Positions 45,428-56,026 of a stretch of DNA of 64,000 bases are shown one piece after another. The DNA is from Gammaproteobacteria bacterium (GTDB lineage Bacteria; Pseudomonadota; Gammaproteobacteria; Pseudomonadales; Litorivicinaceae). Every line of letters begins with the position of its first letter. Position 1 is the first letter of the stretch. The position numbers were made by a program, and so were the translations under genes. The notes beneath the pieces were generated by a model. It had not been told where the DNA came from, made no database searches, and saw only the letters and a program-made list of their open reading frames with translations. The stretch lies in NCBI GenBank assembly GCA_024640985.1, contig JAHEDY010000009.1, forward strand, positions 34,924 to 98,923, in the 5' to 3' direction.

Positions 45428-46257
45428 TTCGGTTGTTTCTTCTCTTTCCGCTTCTCATCGTGTCTGGCTGCGCTTCAGTTCAACAGTGGATCGGTGCTGA
45501 TGCGTCCGTTGAGGAAGTGGCGTCGACGCCCGAGGAGGTGCCTGACGGACCGCCTCTGATTGCATCGATTGATGTGGCATCGATTCCAGAGCCGAAAGCG
45601 CAACCTGAACCCTTGGCTCACTATGGAAATCCTGAGAGCTATGAAGTCGATGGCGTGACTTATCGAGTCGAGCCGGTTGGAGCGGGGTTTACAGAGCTTG
45701 GCACAGCAAGTTGGTATGGCCGGAAATTTCATGGACAATTAACGTCATCGGGTGAGCCATTTGACATGTTCCAATTCACCGCTGCTCACAAAACCATGCC
45801 GATCCCAGCTTGGATTCGAGTGACCAATGTCGAGAATGATCAGTCTTTGGTGGTTCGAGTGAACGATCGTGGACCGTTTAAAGAGGATCGTGTTCTTGAT
45901 TTATCATGGGCGGCAGCGGAACGCTTAGGGTTTGCAGATCAGGGAACCGCCAAGATTCGTTATGAAGTCTTAACGGTCCCAACCTCAGATGCAGCCTTGA
46001 TTGCGAATCCACTAGCGAAACCAGCGCAAGCGATCTTTCAGGTGACTGCCGTCTCAACAGAAATTCAAGCACAGAAAGTTGCGGAACAAATTCGCCTAGC
46101 GGTGCCGGAAGACCAGGCTTCGGTTCGAGTTGAATCCAATGGGGCTGGATTGTTCCGAGTGCAGGTCTTACCGATCACCGATTTAGGAATTGAGCGTGCG
46201 ATCTATGAGCAACTGGTGGCTCTGGGTTGGTCGCCGCAGCGACTGATTGCAAAATAA
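45424..46257 (+). CDS. rlpA: Septal ring lytic transglycosylase RlpA, lipoprotein
   Basis: RlpA cleaves naked glycan strands lacking stem peptides in Pseudomonas. The 277-residue protein starts at a GTG overlapping the mltB stop by 4 nt and has a lipoprotein signal with lipobox LIVSGC. A double-psi beta-barrel domain (GTASWYGRKFHGQLTSSGE, in part; AHKTMP; VNDRGPF with the catalytic-type Asp) is followed by a C-terminal SPOR domain (from about residue 205) that binds denuded peptidoglycan. Confidence 0.95.
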   Translation: MIRLFLLFPLLIVSGCASVQQWIGADASVEEVASTPEEVPDGPPLIASIDVASIPEPKAQPEPLAHYGNPESYEVDGVTYRVEPVGAGFTELGTASWYGRKFHGQLTSSGEPFDMFQFTAAHKTMPIPAWIRVTNVENDQSLVVRVNDRGPFKEDRVLDLSWAAAERLGFADQGTAKIRYEVLTVPTSDAALIANPLAKPAQAIFQVTAVSTEIQAQKVAEQIRLAVPEDQASVRVESNGAGLFRVQVLPITDLGIERAIYEQLVALGWSPQRLIAK

Positions 46258-46280
46258 AGAGTGAAAACAAGGAGAGTAGA

Positions 46281-47444
46281 GTGCGTCTAGTTTGGATCGC
46301 CTTGACATGTCTGTTCAGTATGGCCAGCGCAGCCAACGTGCCGTTGACCGAGGCATTGGGTAATGGGCCACCGATTCCAGCCGCCCCGAAACTTCAGGCC
46401 TCAGGCTATTTGTTAGTCGATGCCACCAATGGCGAAATCTTAGTGGAATATAACGCAGAAGAACCGTTACCACCTGCCTCTCTGACCAAAATGATGACGG
46501 CTTATATCGCTGAGCGTGAGATTACTGAAGGCCGTCTGTCTTTTGACGATCAAGTTCCTGTCAGTGTCAAAGCCTGGAAGACTGGCGGTTCGCGGATGTT
46601 TATTCGCGAGGGGACTGAGGTGCGATTAGAAGATCTGCTGCGGGGCATCATCATTCAGTCAGGGAATGATGCCAGTGTGGCGGTCGCTGAATATATTGCT
46701 GGATCTGAAGACGTTTTTGCCGATGTGATGAATCAAACCGCAATCAGTCTCGGAATGACCAATACGCAATTCAAAAACGCCACAGGACTTCCAGAAGACG
46801 GCCATTACACCACAGCCAAAGATTTGAGTGTTCTGGCTGCTCGAATCATTCAAGATTTCCCAGACACCTATCCCATCTATCAGGAAAAAAACTTTACCTA
46901 TAACGGCATTAAGCAGGCGAATAGAAACAGTTTACTGTTCCGAGATCCAAGTGTTGATGGTTTGAAAACCGGACATACAGAGGAAGCTGGTTATTGTCTG
47001 GTTGCGAGCGCTGAGCGTGATGGCTTTCGTCTGATCTCGGTGGTCATGGGGACAGCCAGTGAAAAGGCGCGAGAACAAGAAACCACTAAATTGCTGCAAT
47101 ATGGCTTTCGTTATTTTAGTGGGAAAACAGTATTTGCAGCGGGCGAGCCGCTTCCGGAAAGCGCGCGCAAAGTATGGTTTGGTGAAATGGAGTCGGTTGA
47201 TCTCGCTCCGACAGAGCCGCTTTATGTCACGCTGCCACTTGGCCGTGAGTCAGCGATTCAAGCAACTTTAGATGCACCTGATACCTTGGATGCTCCTTTA
47301 GAGGCTGGCGCCGTCGTTGGGACGGTGAAGATTATGCTGGGTGAGCGGGTCCTCGCGGAGTCCCCAGTTGCGGTGGCTGAAGCTGTTCCTGAAGGTGGTC
47401 TGTTCAAGCGTTTGATGGACTTTGTGCTGAGACTCTTTGCGTGA
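46281..47444 (+). CDS. dacA: D-alanyl-D-alanine carboxypeptidase (PBP5/6 type)
   Basis: DacA trims the terminal D-Ala from pentapeptides. The 387-residue protein has a signal peptide (LVWIALTCLFSMASA), the SxxK motif PASLTKMM, the SxN motif IQSGNDAS and the KTG motif LKTGHTEEAGYC. A C-terminal beta domain and an amphipathic tail (LFKRLMDFVLRLF) anchor it to the inner membrane. The GTG at 46281 has AAGGAG at 6-nt spacing. It overlaps the dat gene by 4 nt (GTGA). Confidence 0.97.
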   Translation: MRLVWIALTCLFSMASAANVPLTEALGNGPPIPAAPKLQASGYLLVDATNGEILVEYNAEEPLPPASLTKMMTAYIAEREITEGRLSFDDQVPVSVKAWKTGGSRMFIREGTEVRLEDLLRGIIIQSGNDASVAVAEYIAGSEDVFADVMNQTAISLGMTNTQFKNATGLPEDGHYTTAKDLSVLAARIIQDFPDTYPIYQEKNFTYNGIKQANRNSLLFRDPSVDGLKTGHTEEAGYCLVASAERDGFRLISVVMGTASEKAREQETTKLLQYGFRYFSGKTVFAAGEPLPESARKVWFGEMESVDLAPTEPLYVTLPLGRESAIQATLDAPDTLDAPLEAGAVVGTVKIMLGERVLAESPVAVAEAVPEGGLFKRLMDFVLRLFA

Positions 47445-48274
47445 GTTGGTGCTGCCTCAATGGATCCTTGATGCCGCTTGATCAGGCGGCGATTTCGCCA
47501 ATGGATCGTGGATTTTTATTTGGCGATGGTGTTTACGAAGTGATGGCTCGTGTCGACGGCCGAGTCCGTGCTAAATCTTTGCACGAGCAACGTCTTGCGG
47601 CGAGCCTCGCATCGATCCAACTCGATGTCTCTGTTGAGCAGATATTTAACGATGTTGATCGTTTGATTGAGAAAGCGAATCTTGAGTCAGCCAAGATTTA
47701 CGTGCAGGTCACTCGGGGTGCAGCCGCTGTTCGCGATCATGCATTTCCCGTTGATGTGGCTCCGACTGTCTTTTTGACAATCAGTGACTTCCAAGTGATG
47801 AGCTACGGGGCAGGCAAAGCAATCGTCCGGCCAGACATCCGCTGGCGTCGTAATTCGATTAAATCGGTATCACTGCTGGGTAACGTGCTGTTGATGCAGG
47901 AAGCGAAAGCATCCGGTGCGCAAGAAGCCATTCTGTTTCGGGAGGAGTACGTCACTGAAGCCTCGACATCCAATGTCTTTGTGATTCGGGGTAATACCCT
48001 GGTGACACCCCCATTGAGTGATCTGATTCTACCTGGGATTACGCGCCATTTGGTTCTGGAGATGGCTGAAGTGCTCGGTATTGCAGTGATCGAACAGAAT
48101 GTGCGAGTCGACAGCTTAGCGGATGCAGATGGAGTGTTTGTCTCCAGCTCAACTCGCGGATTGATGCCAATCAATGAGCTCAGTCCGGGTGGCACCGTCG
48201 GCCATGGACAACTGACAGAACCGTTCTTGGCATTACAATCTGCGTACGATGAGCGATTGCGGCATCATGACTAG
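47441..48274 (+). CDS. dat: D-amino acid aminotransferase (class IV)
   Basis: Fold type IV PLP enzyme of 277 residues. Signatures are SPMDRGFLFGDGVYE, the PLP-lysine in IKSVSLLGNVL, EAILFREEYVTEAS, the TSNVFVI motif and TPPLSDLILPGITR. Its likely reaction is D-Ala plus 2-oxoglutarate to pyruvate plus D-Glu, fitting its place after dacA, which releases D-Ala; a branched-chain or aminodeoxychorismate lyase role is less likely. It starts at a GTG overlapping the dacA stop. Confidence 0.88.
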   Translation: MSWCCLNGSLMPLDQAAISPMDRGFLFGDGVYEVMARVDGRVRAKSLHEQRLAASLASIQLDVSVEQIFNDVDRLIEKANLESAKIYVQVTRGAAAVRDHAFPVDVAPTVFLTISDFQVMSYGAGKAIVRPDIRWRRNSIKSVSLLGNVLLMQEAKASGAQEAILFREEYVTEASTSNVFVIRGNTLVTPPLSDLILPGITRHLVLEMAEVLGIAVIEQNVRVDSLADADGVFVSSSTRGLMPINELSPGGTVGHGQLTEPFLALQSAYDERLRHHD

Positions 48275-48548
48275 TAGCGATCAACCCGAAAAACCGGTCA
48301 TTGAATTTCCTTGTCATGGCTATCATGTGTCAGTGGTTGCCGACACTGAGGATGGCTTTGTGACGATCCTTGAAGACATCATCGCGCGGCATTGTCAGGG
48401 TTATGATGCTGAGGGATTGCGGGTGACGGCTAGCAAAAATGGAAAATATCAGAGCTTTCGGTTCTCGATTACAGCAGAAAGTGAAGAACAGCTAAAAGCG
48501 CTGCATGCGGATTTTAAAGCAACCGGTCGGGTCCACATGGTGCTCTAA
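48267..48548 (+). CDS. ybeD: DUF493 family protein YbeD
   Basis: A 93-residue protein of the YbeD/DUF493 family, an ACT-like ferredoxin fold of unclear function (87 residues in E. coli). Recognisable parts are [33 protein letters not shown] (in part) and the C-terminal VHMVL. The ATG at 48267 lies 8 nt inside dat; an ATG at 48249 has no site. It precedes lipB, the conserved dacA-ybeD-lipB order. Confidence 0.92.
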   Translation: MTSSDQPEKPVIEFPCHGYHVSVVADTEDGFVTILEDIIARHCQGYDAEGLRVTASKNGKYQSFRFSITAESEEQLKALHADFKATGRVHMVL

Positions 48549-49192
48549 TGACCGAGGTGATCATCCTCGATCGTGGGACTGAGCCTTATGCAGAAACGCA
48601 TCGGGAAATGCAGGCCAAAATCGCCCAACTCAAGCAAGGCGAGCGTGCGGAAATCTGGTTGGTGCAGCATCCTCCAGTCTTTACCCAAGGACAAGCGGGA
48701 AAAGCTGAGCACATTCTGAATCCGGGTCACATCCCAGTCATCCAATCCGATCGAGGAGGCCAGGTCACCTACCATGGCCCTGGTCAAGTGATTCTGTATA
48801 CCTTGATCCCATTGAAGCATTTTGCGTTGAACGTGCGCTCGCTGGTGACGCTCCTTGAGAACCTCGTGATTCATCGATTACATCGAGATGGTATTTCAGC
48901 TTGCGCGCGTGCTGATGCGCCTGGCGTTTACGTCGATCATCAAAAGATTGCCAGTTTGGGTCTACGAATCCGGCATGGTGTGTCCTACCATGGATTAGCC
49001 GTTAACGTATCGATGGATCTTGAGCCATTCTCACGCATCAATCCCTGTGGATACGAAGGGCTTCAAGTCACGCAGTTGGTTGATTGGGTTCAAGAGGTGT
49101 CACCGGCGCAAGTGGCGGATGACTTGAGTCGAAACCTCAAGGACCAGTTGCTTGATCTAGCGCGTCATCGCATGGCCAGCGAGGCCCAGTAA
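48548..49192 (+). CDS. lipB: Octanoyl-[acyl carrier protein]:protein octanoyltransferase
   Basis: LipB transfers octanoate from ACP to lipoyl domains, the first step of protein lipoylation. The 214-residue protein has the [12 protein letters not shown] motif, the catalytic Lys in KIASLGLRI and the catalytic Cys in RINPCGYEG. Its ATG overlaps the ybeD stop by one base. Lipoyl synthase lipA, which often follows lipB, is not here; instead holA converges and overlaps the end by 36 nt. Confidence 0.97.
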   Translation: MTEVIILDRGTEPYAETHREMQAKIAQLKQGERAEIWLVQHPPVFTQGQAGKAEHILNPGHIPVIQSDRGGQVTYHGPGQVILYTLIPLKHFALNVRSLVTLLENLVIHRLHRDGISACARADAPGVYVDHQKIASLGLRIRHGVSYHGLAVNVSMDLEPFSRINPCGYEGLQVTQLVDWVQEVSPAQVADDLSRNLKDQLLDLARHRMASEAQ

Positions 49193-50188
49193 AATATCTT
49201 TGAGGATGGACCAAGCAGGTTCTTGGGTGGCTCCTTTAATGGTTCGATCCGCATCGTGACAGAGCGTCAGCAGTTTGCGAAGTTGGATCAGACTTAGACG
49301 ATTCACTGCACCACGGACAAGGCCTTCACGTGAACGCCAGATCCGCAGCGAACTGATCGCCTGGTTCACCGGCTCGCCTTGATCCATTCGATAGCGAATC
49401 TGCAACAAGAGGTCGAGCTCTCGAGAGATCGCCCATAGTGCGGTCATCGCTTCGACTCCCTCGGCCTTGAGCAAATCCGTCATCCGGTTCAGTGCTACCA
49501 GATCGGCTTTCAAGGCGAGGTCAACCAGATCATAGACGGTGTGGCGAGCGCTTTGAGTGAGTACATCAAGCACTTGCTCTAATGAGAGGACCGGCCCTTG
49601 GATTAAGTCCGGTTGAATGAGCTTGAGTCTTTCGATCACTTGTCCGGCTGCCAAGAGGTTACCCTCGGTATGCACTTGAACCGCAGATTTAGCTTCTGCA
49701 TCCATCACGATTTGATGTGATTTGAGTTCTCGTTCAAGCCATTGGCCGAATTGATAGGAGGGAATCGAAGCGGCATCAACGACTCCAGTTGACTGATCCA
49801 GTGTCTGATACCAGTTTGCTGAGGTTTCAGTTTTGGTGAGCTTCGGGCCACTGATCAACAGCCGTTTGTCATCGGGTGGGTTTTGCATCCACTGATCCAC
49901 TGCTTCTCTGAGTGACTTATCGAGTGTGGTTTTGCTCAGGCGCAATTCCACAAGCGTTTTGTCTGCAAACAGCGACAATGCATCCAATTCACTGAGAACT
50001 CGCTGCGCAATCTCGGGTTCTGTTTGGTCAAGCACCAACCGTTCGGTAAATCCTTGCTCTTTTCCAGCCATTCTCCACAGATCACCAATTCTCGTGATAA
50101 AAAACGCTTCATCACCAACAAGTGCGGCTACCTGAGGTAATGCGGAACGCCATTGATGGCCATCAAATTCAGAGGCTTTGATGGCCAT
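49157..50188 (-). CDS. holA: DNA polymerase III subunit delta
   Basis: HolA opens the beta sliding clamp within the clamp loader. The 343-residue protein (E. coli 343) shows the divergent delta pattern: N-terminal [12 protein letters not shown] with the beta-interacting segment following ([14 protein letters not shown]), and C-terminal helical [20 protein letters not shown] [14 protein letters not shown] and [15 protein letters not shown]. Overall similarity in such proteins is low, but the leuS-lptE-holA order supports the call. Its end overlaps the lipB end tail to tail. Confidence 0.94.
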   Translation of the reverse strand: MAIKASEFDGHQWRSALPQVAALVGDEAFFITRIGDLWRMAGKEQGFTERLVLDQTEPEIAQRVLSELDALSLFADKTLVELRLSKTTLDKSLREAVDQWMQNPPDDKRLLISGPKLTKTETSANWYQTLDQSTGVVDAASIPSYQFGQWLERELKSHQIVMDAEAKSAVQVHTEGNLLAAGQVIERLKLIQPDLIQGPVLSLEQVLDVLTQSARHTVYDLVDLALKADLVALNRMTDLLKAEGVEAMTALWAISRELDLLLQIRYRMDQGEPVNQAISSLRIWRSREGLVRGAVNRLSLIQLRKLLTLCHDADRTIKGATQEPAWSILKDILLGLAGHAMTR

Positions 50189-50191
50189 GAT

Positions 50192-50713
50192 TTAGTTAGC
50201 CTGCGAGGATTGGGTTTGCTTTAGCGCTTGTTCGTAGCGCACGCGGATCGAAGGCACAATCTGGCGCAGTAGGTCACTCTCGAGACTGCGCTTTAATTGC
50301 TCAACCCGCTGATCTTCCGCCGAAGTGTCTGCGCCACCGTCGACGTAGATGAGTGTTGCACGAACAGTGGTTTCTGGGATCAGAAGAATCAGATCGTTAC
50401 CGGTGAGGTTGTAACTCATCTCCAGAGCAAGCTCTGTTTGATCACCGCCTGAGACAGGGCCAAGTACTCGACTTGAGAGTGTCGGTAGAGTCACTTTGAG
50501 TATCGGTGTTGAACCGCTGGTGACGACGTCCGTGCCTTGATCTTTGAGTTGACGCGTGATGTTTTGCACGATCGGTGAATAGGGATCCGATGTTTGGATC
50601 CGCAATGCGTCGGGAAGCTTCCCTTGGGGTGTCCCCGTGCCACGCAACCGGAATCCACATCCGCTGAGGAGACCTGCTGCTGTGAGCGTTAACAATGCAC
50701 GTCGGTTTATCAT
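50192..50713 (-). CDS. lptE: LPS-assembly lipoprotein LptE
   Basis: LptE plugs the LptD barrel that inserts lipopolysaccharide in the outer membrane. The 173-residue protein has a lipoprotein signal with lipobox LLSGC followed by GFRLRGTG, the usual LptE start, and the LEMSYNLTG beta segment. Its ATG overlaps the leuS stop by 4 nt and holA follows 3 nt after its end. Confidence 0.94.
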   Translation of the reverse strand: MINRRALLTLTAAGLLSGCGFRLRGTGTPQGKLPDALRIQTSDPYSPIVQNITRQLKDQGTDVVTSGSTPILKVTLPTLSSRVLGPVSGGDQTELALEMSYNLTGNDLILLIPETTVRATLIYVDGGADTSAEDQRVEQLKRSLESDLLRQIVPSIRVRYEQALKQTQSSQAN

Positions 50714-53178
50714 GCTGGTGCCACCACTAAATTGACGAGTTTTTGAGGAACAACAATCGCCTTCTTTTCCACCATCCCTTCGAGGAATTTGGCGACCTGA
50801 GGTTCATCCCGAGCCATGGTCAAGATGGTTGTCTGATCTGCATCACTCGGTACCTCGATGCGACCACGGAGCTTGCCGTTGACCTGCACCACCAATGTCA
50901 GTGTATGCCGAGTTAATGCATCTTCGCGAACTTTTGGCCAAGGAACGTCCATCAGGGAGTTCTGATGACCAAGACTCGACCACAAATGTTCGGTGATATG
51001 TGGTGTGATTGGTGACAACAAAATGACAATGGCTTCCACGGCTTCCGAACGCACTGCCCAATCAGCATCACCGGTGGCGTCGAATTTCATGACGCTATTG
51101 GTCAATTCCATGATGGAGGCGATTGCTGTATTGAAATGATATCGACGACCGATGTCATCCGAGACTTTGGCGATCGTTTCGTGAAGTTTTCGATACACAT
51201 CACGAGCCTCGTCTGACAAACCTTCAAGATCAACCAGTTCGTTTGAGACATGGCGACCTTGGTCGAGATGTTCGGTCACTAAAGCGTGAATCCGTTTCAA
51301 GAACCGATGCGCGCCGGCCACACCATCATCGGACCATTCCAGCGAGAGCTCAGGGGGTGCGGCAAACATTGTAAACAGACGAACCGTATCGGCCCCGTAT
51401 TGATCGATCAACGCTTGCGGATCAACGGTATTGCCCTTGGATTTGGACATTTTCGACCCGTCTTTTAAAACCATTCCTTGAGTGAGCAACTTCTTAAAGG
51501 GTTCGTCACTGTTGACCAAACCAAGGTCACGCAACACTTTGTGGAAAAACCGTGCGTATAAAAGATGTAAAATCGCATGTTCAATTCCACCAATATACAA
51601 ATCGACCGGTAGCCAGTGGTTGGCATGAGCGTCGAGCATGGCGTCATCGGAGAACGCGCTGGCAAAGCGCGCATAGTACCAACTGGATTCCATGAAGGTA
51701 TCAAAGGTATCCGTCTCTCGTTTCGCCGGACGTCCGGTGTCGGGATCAACGGTCTCAACAAAATCACTGCGCGTCGCAAGTGGGCTTCCGGAGCCATCGA
51801 CGACAACGTCTTCCGGTAAGGTCACCGGTAAGTCCTCGTCGCGGACGGTTTTCAGTCCTTCGTCGGTGTGGATCACCGGAATGGGGCAGCCCCAGTAACG
51901 TTGACGGCCCACTCCCCAGTCACGAAGGCGATAGTTGGTTGTGACACGCCCGATCCCCATCTCTTCGAGCGCCTCAGCAACAGCCTTGAAGGCATCAGCA
52001 AAGGGCAAGCCATCAAAACGTCCCGAGTGGACGGTGACGCCGGTTTTCTCACACCATGCTTTTTCACTGAGGTCGTATTCTGGATCATCATCCAGTGGCT
52101 GAATCACAGGCTTGATTGGAAGTCCGTATTGAGTGGCAAATTCCCAATCTCGTTGGTCGTGCCCAGGAACCGCCATGACGGCTCCCGAGCCATACTCCAT
52201 CAACACAAAGTTACCGATCCAAATCGGAATCTCCTCACCGGTGAATGGATGAATGACGAACTGCCCAGTGGCCATGCCTCGCTTGGGTGCTTGTGCAAGG
52301 TCGGCTTCAGCGACGGACATGTGCGCACACTCTTCGATAAAGGCTTGAATCTCTAAGTTCGATGCGGCGGCTTGCGTGGCGATCGGGTGTTGTGCGGCGA
52401 CAGCGACATAGGTAATGCCCATGATGGTGTCTGGTCGGGTGGTATAGACCTCCAAACGCTCCTCAGATCCTTTGCGCTCAAAACTAAACTCAACCCCTTG
52501 GCTTCGGCCAATCCAGTTCTTCTGCATCGTTTTGACTTGCTCAGGCCAGTCAACAGCGTCGAGATCATCCAATAACTCATCCGCATAATCGGTGATGCGA
52601 ATAAACCATTGGTCAATTTCACGTTGTTCGACAAGCGCTCCGGAGCGCCAGCCGCGACCATCAATGACTTGCTCGTTGGCAAGGACGGTTTGATCGACAG
52701 GGTCCCAGTTGACTCGGGCTTTTTTCCGATAGGCCAATCCTTTGTCGACCATCCGTGTAAACAGCCATTGCTCCCAGCGATAATAATCCGGAGTGCAGGT
52801 TGCTAGCTCGCGATCCCAGTCGTAACCAAAGCCCAGGCGCTTCAACTGGCCACGCATATGATCAATATTGTCGTAGGTCCAGGCGGCCGGTGGTTGCTGG
52901 TTTTTAATGGCTGCGTTTTCGGCAGGCATCCCAAAGGCATCCCAGCCCATGGGTTGCAGCACGTTGTACCCCTTCATGGTCATGAATCGACTGATGACAT
53001 CACCGATGGTGTAATTACGGACATGCCCCATGTGCAACTTGCCAGACGGATAGGGGAACATGCACAGACAGTAGAATTTCGGTTGATCAGGATTTTCGAT
53101 TGTTTTGAATGTCTGTTCTGAGTCCCAGTACTTCTGGATTTCCGGTTCAATAACCTGAGGTTGGTAATCGCGCTCCAT
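50710..53178 (-). CDS. leuS: Leucyl-tRNA synthetase
   Basis: LeuS charges tRNA-Leu. The 822-residue class I synthetase has the HIGH motif in [15 protein letters not shown], the editing domain with the T-rich TTRPDTIMG motif, and KMSKS in [15 protein letters not shown]. coli LeuS has 860 residues; the difference is spread over surface loops. The last residues overlap lptE. An 85-nt gap upstream separates it from lnt. Confidence 0.98.
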   Translation of the reverse strand: MERDYQPQVIEPEIQKYWDSEQTFKTIENPDQPKFYCLCMFPYPSGKLHMGHVRNYTIGDVISRFMTMKGYNVLQPMGWDAFGMPAENAAIKNQQPPAAWTYDNIDHMRGQLKRLGFGYDWDRELATCTPDYYRWEQWLFTRMVDKGLAYRKKARVNWDPVDQTVLANEQVIDGRGWRSGALVEQREIDQWFIRITDYADELLDDLDAVDWPEQVKTMQKNWIGRSQGVEFSFERKGSEERLEVYTTRPDTIMGITYVAVAAQHPIATQAAASNLEIQAFIEECAHMSVAEADLAQAPKRGMATGQFVIHPFTGEEIPIWIGNFVLMEYGSGAVMAVPGHDQRDWEFATQYGLPIKPVIQPLDDDPEYDLSEKAWCEKTGVTVHSGRFDGLPFADAFKAVAEALEEMGIGRVTTNYRLRDWGVGRQRYWGCPIPVIHTDEGLKTVRDEDLPVTLPEDVVVDGSGSPLATRSDFVETVDPDTGRPAKRETDTFDTFMESSWYYARFASAFSDDAMLDAHANHWLPVDLYIGGIEHAILHLLYARFFHKVLRDLGLVNSDEPFKKLLTQGMVLKDGSKMSKSKGNTVDPQALIDQYGADTVRLFTMFAAPPELSLEWSDDGVAGAHRFLKRIHALVTEHLDQGRHVSNELVDLEGLSDEARDVYRKLHETIAKVSDDIGRRYHFNTAIASIMELTNSVMKFDATGDADWAVRSEAVEAIVILLSPITPHITEHLWSSLGHQNSLMDVPWPKVREDALTRHTLTLVVQVNGKLRGRIEVPSDADQTTILTMARDEPQVAKFLEGMVEKKAIVVPQKLVNLVVAPA

Positions 53179-53212
53179 GAGCTCTAGATAGTCCTTAACG
53201 TGAAAAGGCTAA

Positions 53213-53241
53213 AGGATAGCGTTTCGTCCAGTCGACTGTAA
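53213..53241 (-). promoter_or_regulatory. Weak candidate promoter of leuS-lptE-holA
   Basis: On the minus strand TTACAG (53236-53241) and TATCCT (53213-53218) are 17 nt apart in the gap between lnt and leuS. The match to consensus is only moderate. Confidence 0.3.
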
Positions 53242-53263
53242 GGCGTTTTGTGAAAAAACTGCC

Positions 53264-54730
53264 CTATTTCGGCATCGAAGCCTCGTTTCGCCGAGTGAGG
53301 GTCAAGATGAGGATCAGTAGGATAATGAGCGGTGCTTCCCCAGCTTGAGAGTAAGGTGTGACGGTGTGCGCTGGGATGACTGTGTGCGTGAGCAGGGCCG
53401 GCTCAAACCGGGGCAACACTTTCTCAATCTGCCCGCGTGCATTGATAAAGGCCGTCAACCCATCATTGGTTGCGCGAACCACGGGCTTGCCAAGTTCCCT
53501 CGCGCGAATTTGAGCAATTTGAAGGTGTTGATCTGGCCCTAAGGAGTCGCCAAACCAGGTGTCATTGGACACTGTCAAAATCACATTGGCGTCGGCGGCA
53601 AGCTCACGCGTTTGTCCTGTGTAGGCGATTTCATAACAAATGAGCGGTGCGAACCGTAGCGATCCATGCGTCAGTAAGTCGCGTTCAGGCCCAGCAATAA
53701 TCGCCGACATTGGTAGGTCAAAAAACGCGATGAGTCCACGCAGTAATGATTCGAGCGGGACGTATTCACCAAAGGGAACCAGTCGTGTTTTATCGTAACT
53801 GCCACGTCCAATCCCGAGAGTGATTAAGCGGTTAGTATATCGACCCTGAGTTTGGCCAAGAACGCCGGTGATGAGGGTTTGTTCGTTGGATTGCAACAAA
53901 AGATCAAGGTCAGGAAGTGTTAAATTGACCTGTGACTCAGTCATCGGAAGAGCAGTTTCTGGCCAGATGATAATGGCAACATCGTTCGGCAGTCCCCGGG
54001 TGACATGGCGGTTGACAATCTGACTTCGAAATTCGGGTTTCCATTTCTCCGATTGCCGGATGACAGGCTGCCAGAGTGCGATTTTCGTCGCCTTTTTTGA
54101 GTCGTCGCTTGGTTCAAACTGCGCGTCTAGAGCGGAGCCTGCCAATAGAATCACGATCGGAACTAATAACGGAGTCGCTTGCCGTTGGATCACACAGGTC
54201 AACAGCCCTCCAGAGGCCAGCGCGATCAACGCGCTTGTGCCGAAGACCCCAACCCATGACAAATAGCCTTCGAAGGGGGTATCAAGTGCGGTATAGCCGA
54301 ACAAAAGCCAAGGAAACCCCGTCAAAAACCAACTTCTGAAAGCTTCCATTGTGACCCAGCAAGCGGTGAGCAAGCAGGCTTGACCGAGTGCGGTGGACCA
54401 ACGCTTTGACCAACTGGCATAACCCAAGGATGCAAGCCCCGGGAATATGGCAAGCACTGAGGCAAAGATGGAGGTCATCGCAAACGCCAAAGGGATTGAT
54501 GCCCCGCCGTGCTCTGTCATACTCACCGATACCCAGGAAACACCCGACCCGAAGAAGCCAAGGCCGTAAATCCATCCGATCAGAAACCCAGGGTTTTTGA
54601 TGGTCAACCACATCCAGAGTGCAAGGCTGATGAGACTTGCCCACCATAGATTGAATGGAGAAAAGGCGAGGGTGCCCAGGATGCCGGCACCGAGCGCAAG
54701 AAGGTACTTAACCCGAATGTTGCGACCCAT
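53264..54730 (-). CDS. lnt: Apolipoprotein N-acyltransferase
   Basis: Lnt adds the third acyl chain to lipoproteins at the inner membrane, needed for export to the outer membrane of proteins such as RlpA and LptE here. The 488-residue protein has about six N-terminal membrane helices, a nitrilase-like periplasmic domain with the catalytic Glu in IIWPETALP, Lys in YDKTRLVPFGEY and Cys in PLICYEI, and a C-terminal helix. The ATG at 54730 lies 23 nt inside corC. The ybeZ-ybeY-corC-lnt order is conserved. Confidence 0.97.
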   Translation of the reverse strand: MGRNIRVKYLLALGAGILGTLAFSPFNLWWASLISLALWMWLTIKNPGFLIGWIYGLGFFGSGVSWVSVSMTEHGGASIPLAFAMTSIFASVLAIFPGLASLGYASWSKRWSTALGQACLLTACWVTMEAFRSWFLTGFPWLLFGYTALDTPFEGYLSWVGVFGTSALIALASGGLLTCVIQRQATPLLVPIVILLAGSALDAQFEPSDDSKKATKIALWQPVIRQSEKWKPEFRSQIVNRHVTRGLPNDVAIIIWPETALPMTESQVNLTLPDLDLLLQSNEQTLITGVLGQTQGRYTNRLITLGIGRGSYDKTRLVPFGEYVPLESLLRGLIAFFDLPMSAIIAGPERDLLTHGSLRFAPLICYEIAYTGQTRELAADANVILTVSNDTWFGDSLGPDQHLQIAQIRARELGKPVVRATNDGLTAFINARGQIEKVLPRFEPALLTHTVIPAHTVTPYSQAGEAPLIILLILILTLTRRNEASMPK

Positions 54731-55565
54731 GCGGCCGGACTTCGAGTAAGCGGATGCGGCGACTGTCTGCGTTTAAAACGACAAAGTCCAGGTGCCCAAG
54801 GGTTGTTGTTTCCCCACGCGCGGGTAAATGTCCGAACGCATGGGTGACGAGACCGCCGATGGTATCGAATTCATCATCTGAGAACTGGGTTCCGAATTCT
54901 TCATTGAAGTCTTCGATTTCAGTCATGGCTTTCACCAAGCTGGCTCCATTAGCTTGATGTCGGATGTTCAGATCTTCCTCATGATCATGTTCATCCTCGA
55001 TCTCCCCCACAATCTGCTCAAGCACATCTTCAATTGTCACCAGGCCTGCGACATCACCATATTCGTCAATGACCACAGCCATGTGTGCACGGTTGTCTCG
55101 AAATTCTTTCAATAATTGATCGAGCCGTTTGCTTTCGGGAACCCGCCGAACGGGTCGAGCCACTTCTTTGATTTCGAATCGCTCGAGATCTTGACTGATT
55201 AAAAAGGACAACAAGTCTTTAGCCAACAATATTCCGACCACCTCACTAGGCTGTTCGCCGAGGACTGGGAATCGGGAGTGCGCCGATTCGATAATCCGGG
55301 GTAGGAATTCTTCGGGCCGTTCATCTGCTCGAATCGCGATCATCTGAGTTCGGGGAATCATCACTTCCCGAACCTGCATATCGCTGACTGCCAGTGCGCC
55401 TTCGAGAATAGCCAAGGTTTCTTGGTTAAATAAGCCACGCTCTTTCGCATCGCGCAGCTCGTCAATCAGCTCGGGTTTATTTTCAGCTTCACCAGAGATG
55501 ACGCTGGCCAAACGATTGAACCAGGATCGTGAATCCTGGTTCTCGGGACTTCGTCCGTCGTTCAT
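54708..55565 (-). CDS. corC: CorC/YbeX family protein, CBS-domain
   Basis: The 285-residue cytosolic protein has a CBS domain pair (VREVMIPRTQMIAI; AVVIDEYGDVAGLVTIEDVLE, split at EYGDVAG) and a C-terminal CorC/HlyC domain. It was linked to magnesium and cobalt efflux and, with its ybeZ-ybeY neighbours, to ribosome or heat-stress physiology. It lacks the N-terminal DUF21 membrane domain, as CorC proteins do. It overlaps ybeY by 4 nt and lnt by 23 nt. Confidence 0.95.
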   Translation of the reverse strand: MNDGRSPENQDSRSWFNRLASVISGEAENKPELIDELRDAKERGLFNQETLAILEGALAVSDMQVREVMIPRTQMIAIRADERPEEFLPRIIESAHSRFPVLGEQPSEVVGILLAKDLLSFLISQDLERFEIKEVARPVRRVPESKRLDQLLKEFRDNRAHMAVVIDEYGDVAGLVTIEDVLEQIVGEIEDEHDHEEDLNIRHQANGASLVKAMTEIEDFNEEFGTQFSDDEFDTIGGLVTHAFGHLPARGETTTLGHLDFVVLNADSRRIRLLEVRPHGSQHSG

Positions 55566-56026
55566 GTGTCTTTCAGTTCCTGACTCAGATAGGGGTTAGG
55601 ATAGCCGAGATTGTTCAGAATGCCGATTTCTTTAGCTTCCATGGCTTCGGCATCCTGATCGTTGTCATGGTCATAGCCTAACAAATGAAAACATCCGTGA
55701 ATCACCATGTGGGCAAGATGATGCTCAATCGATTTGGCCTGCTCCTTCGCTTCACGGACAACGACAGGCCAGCAAATGGCGATATCTCCCAACAAGACAG
55801 GTCCTTCGGGGATTGTCATCTCGGCAGGAAATGACAACACATTGGTCGGGCTATCTTTGCCACGATAGGTGCGATTGAGTGTTTGGCTTTCATTGGCATC
55901 GACAATGCGAATCGCGACTTCGATGTCGCTTTGTTGCTCTGCTTTCAACAGGGTTTCGCACCAATGGGACACTGTATCAGGAGCAACAGGACAATGGCCT
56001 GTTGCATCATCAAACTCAATGATCAT
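55562..56026 (-). CDS. ybeY: Endoribonuclease YbeY
   Basis: YbeY is a metal-dependent RNase involved in 16S rRNA 3' maturation and 70S quality control. The 154-residue protein has NRTYRGKDSPTNVLSFP and the zinc motif HMVIHGCFHLLGYDHD (H-x3-H-x5-H pattern). The ATG at 56026 overlaps the ybeZ end by 11 nt and gives the family length (155 in E. coli); earlier in-frame ATGs at 56041 and 56083 have no ribosome binding site. Confidence 0.96.
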   Translation of the reverse strand: MIIEFDDATGHCPVAPDTVSHWCETLLKAEQQSDIEVAIRIVDANESQTLNRTYRGKDSPTNVLSFPAEMTIPEGPVLLGDIAICWPVVVREAKEQAKSIEHHLAHMVIHGCFHLLGYDHDNDQDAEAMEAKEIGILNNLGYPNPYLSQELKDT

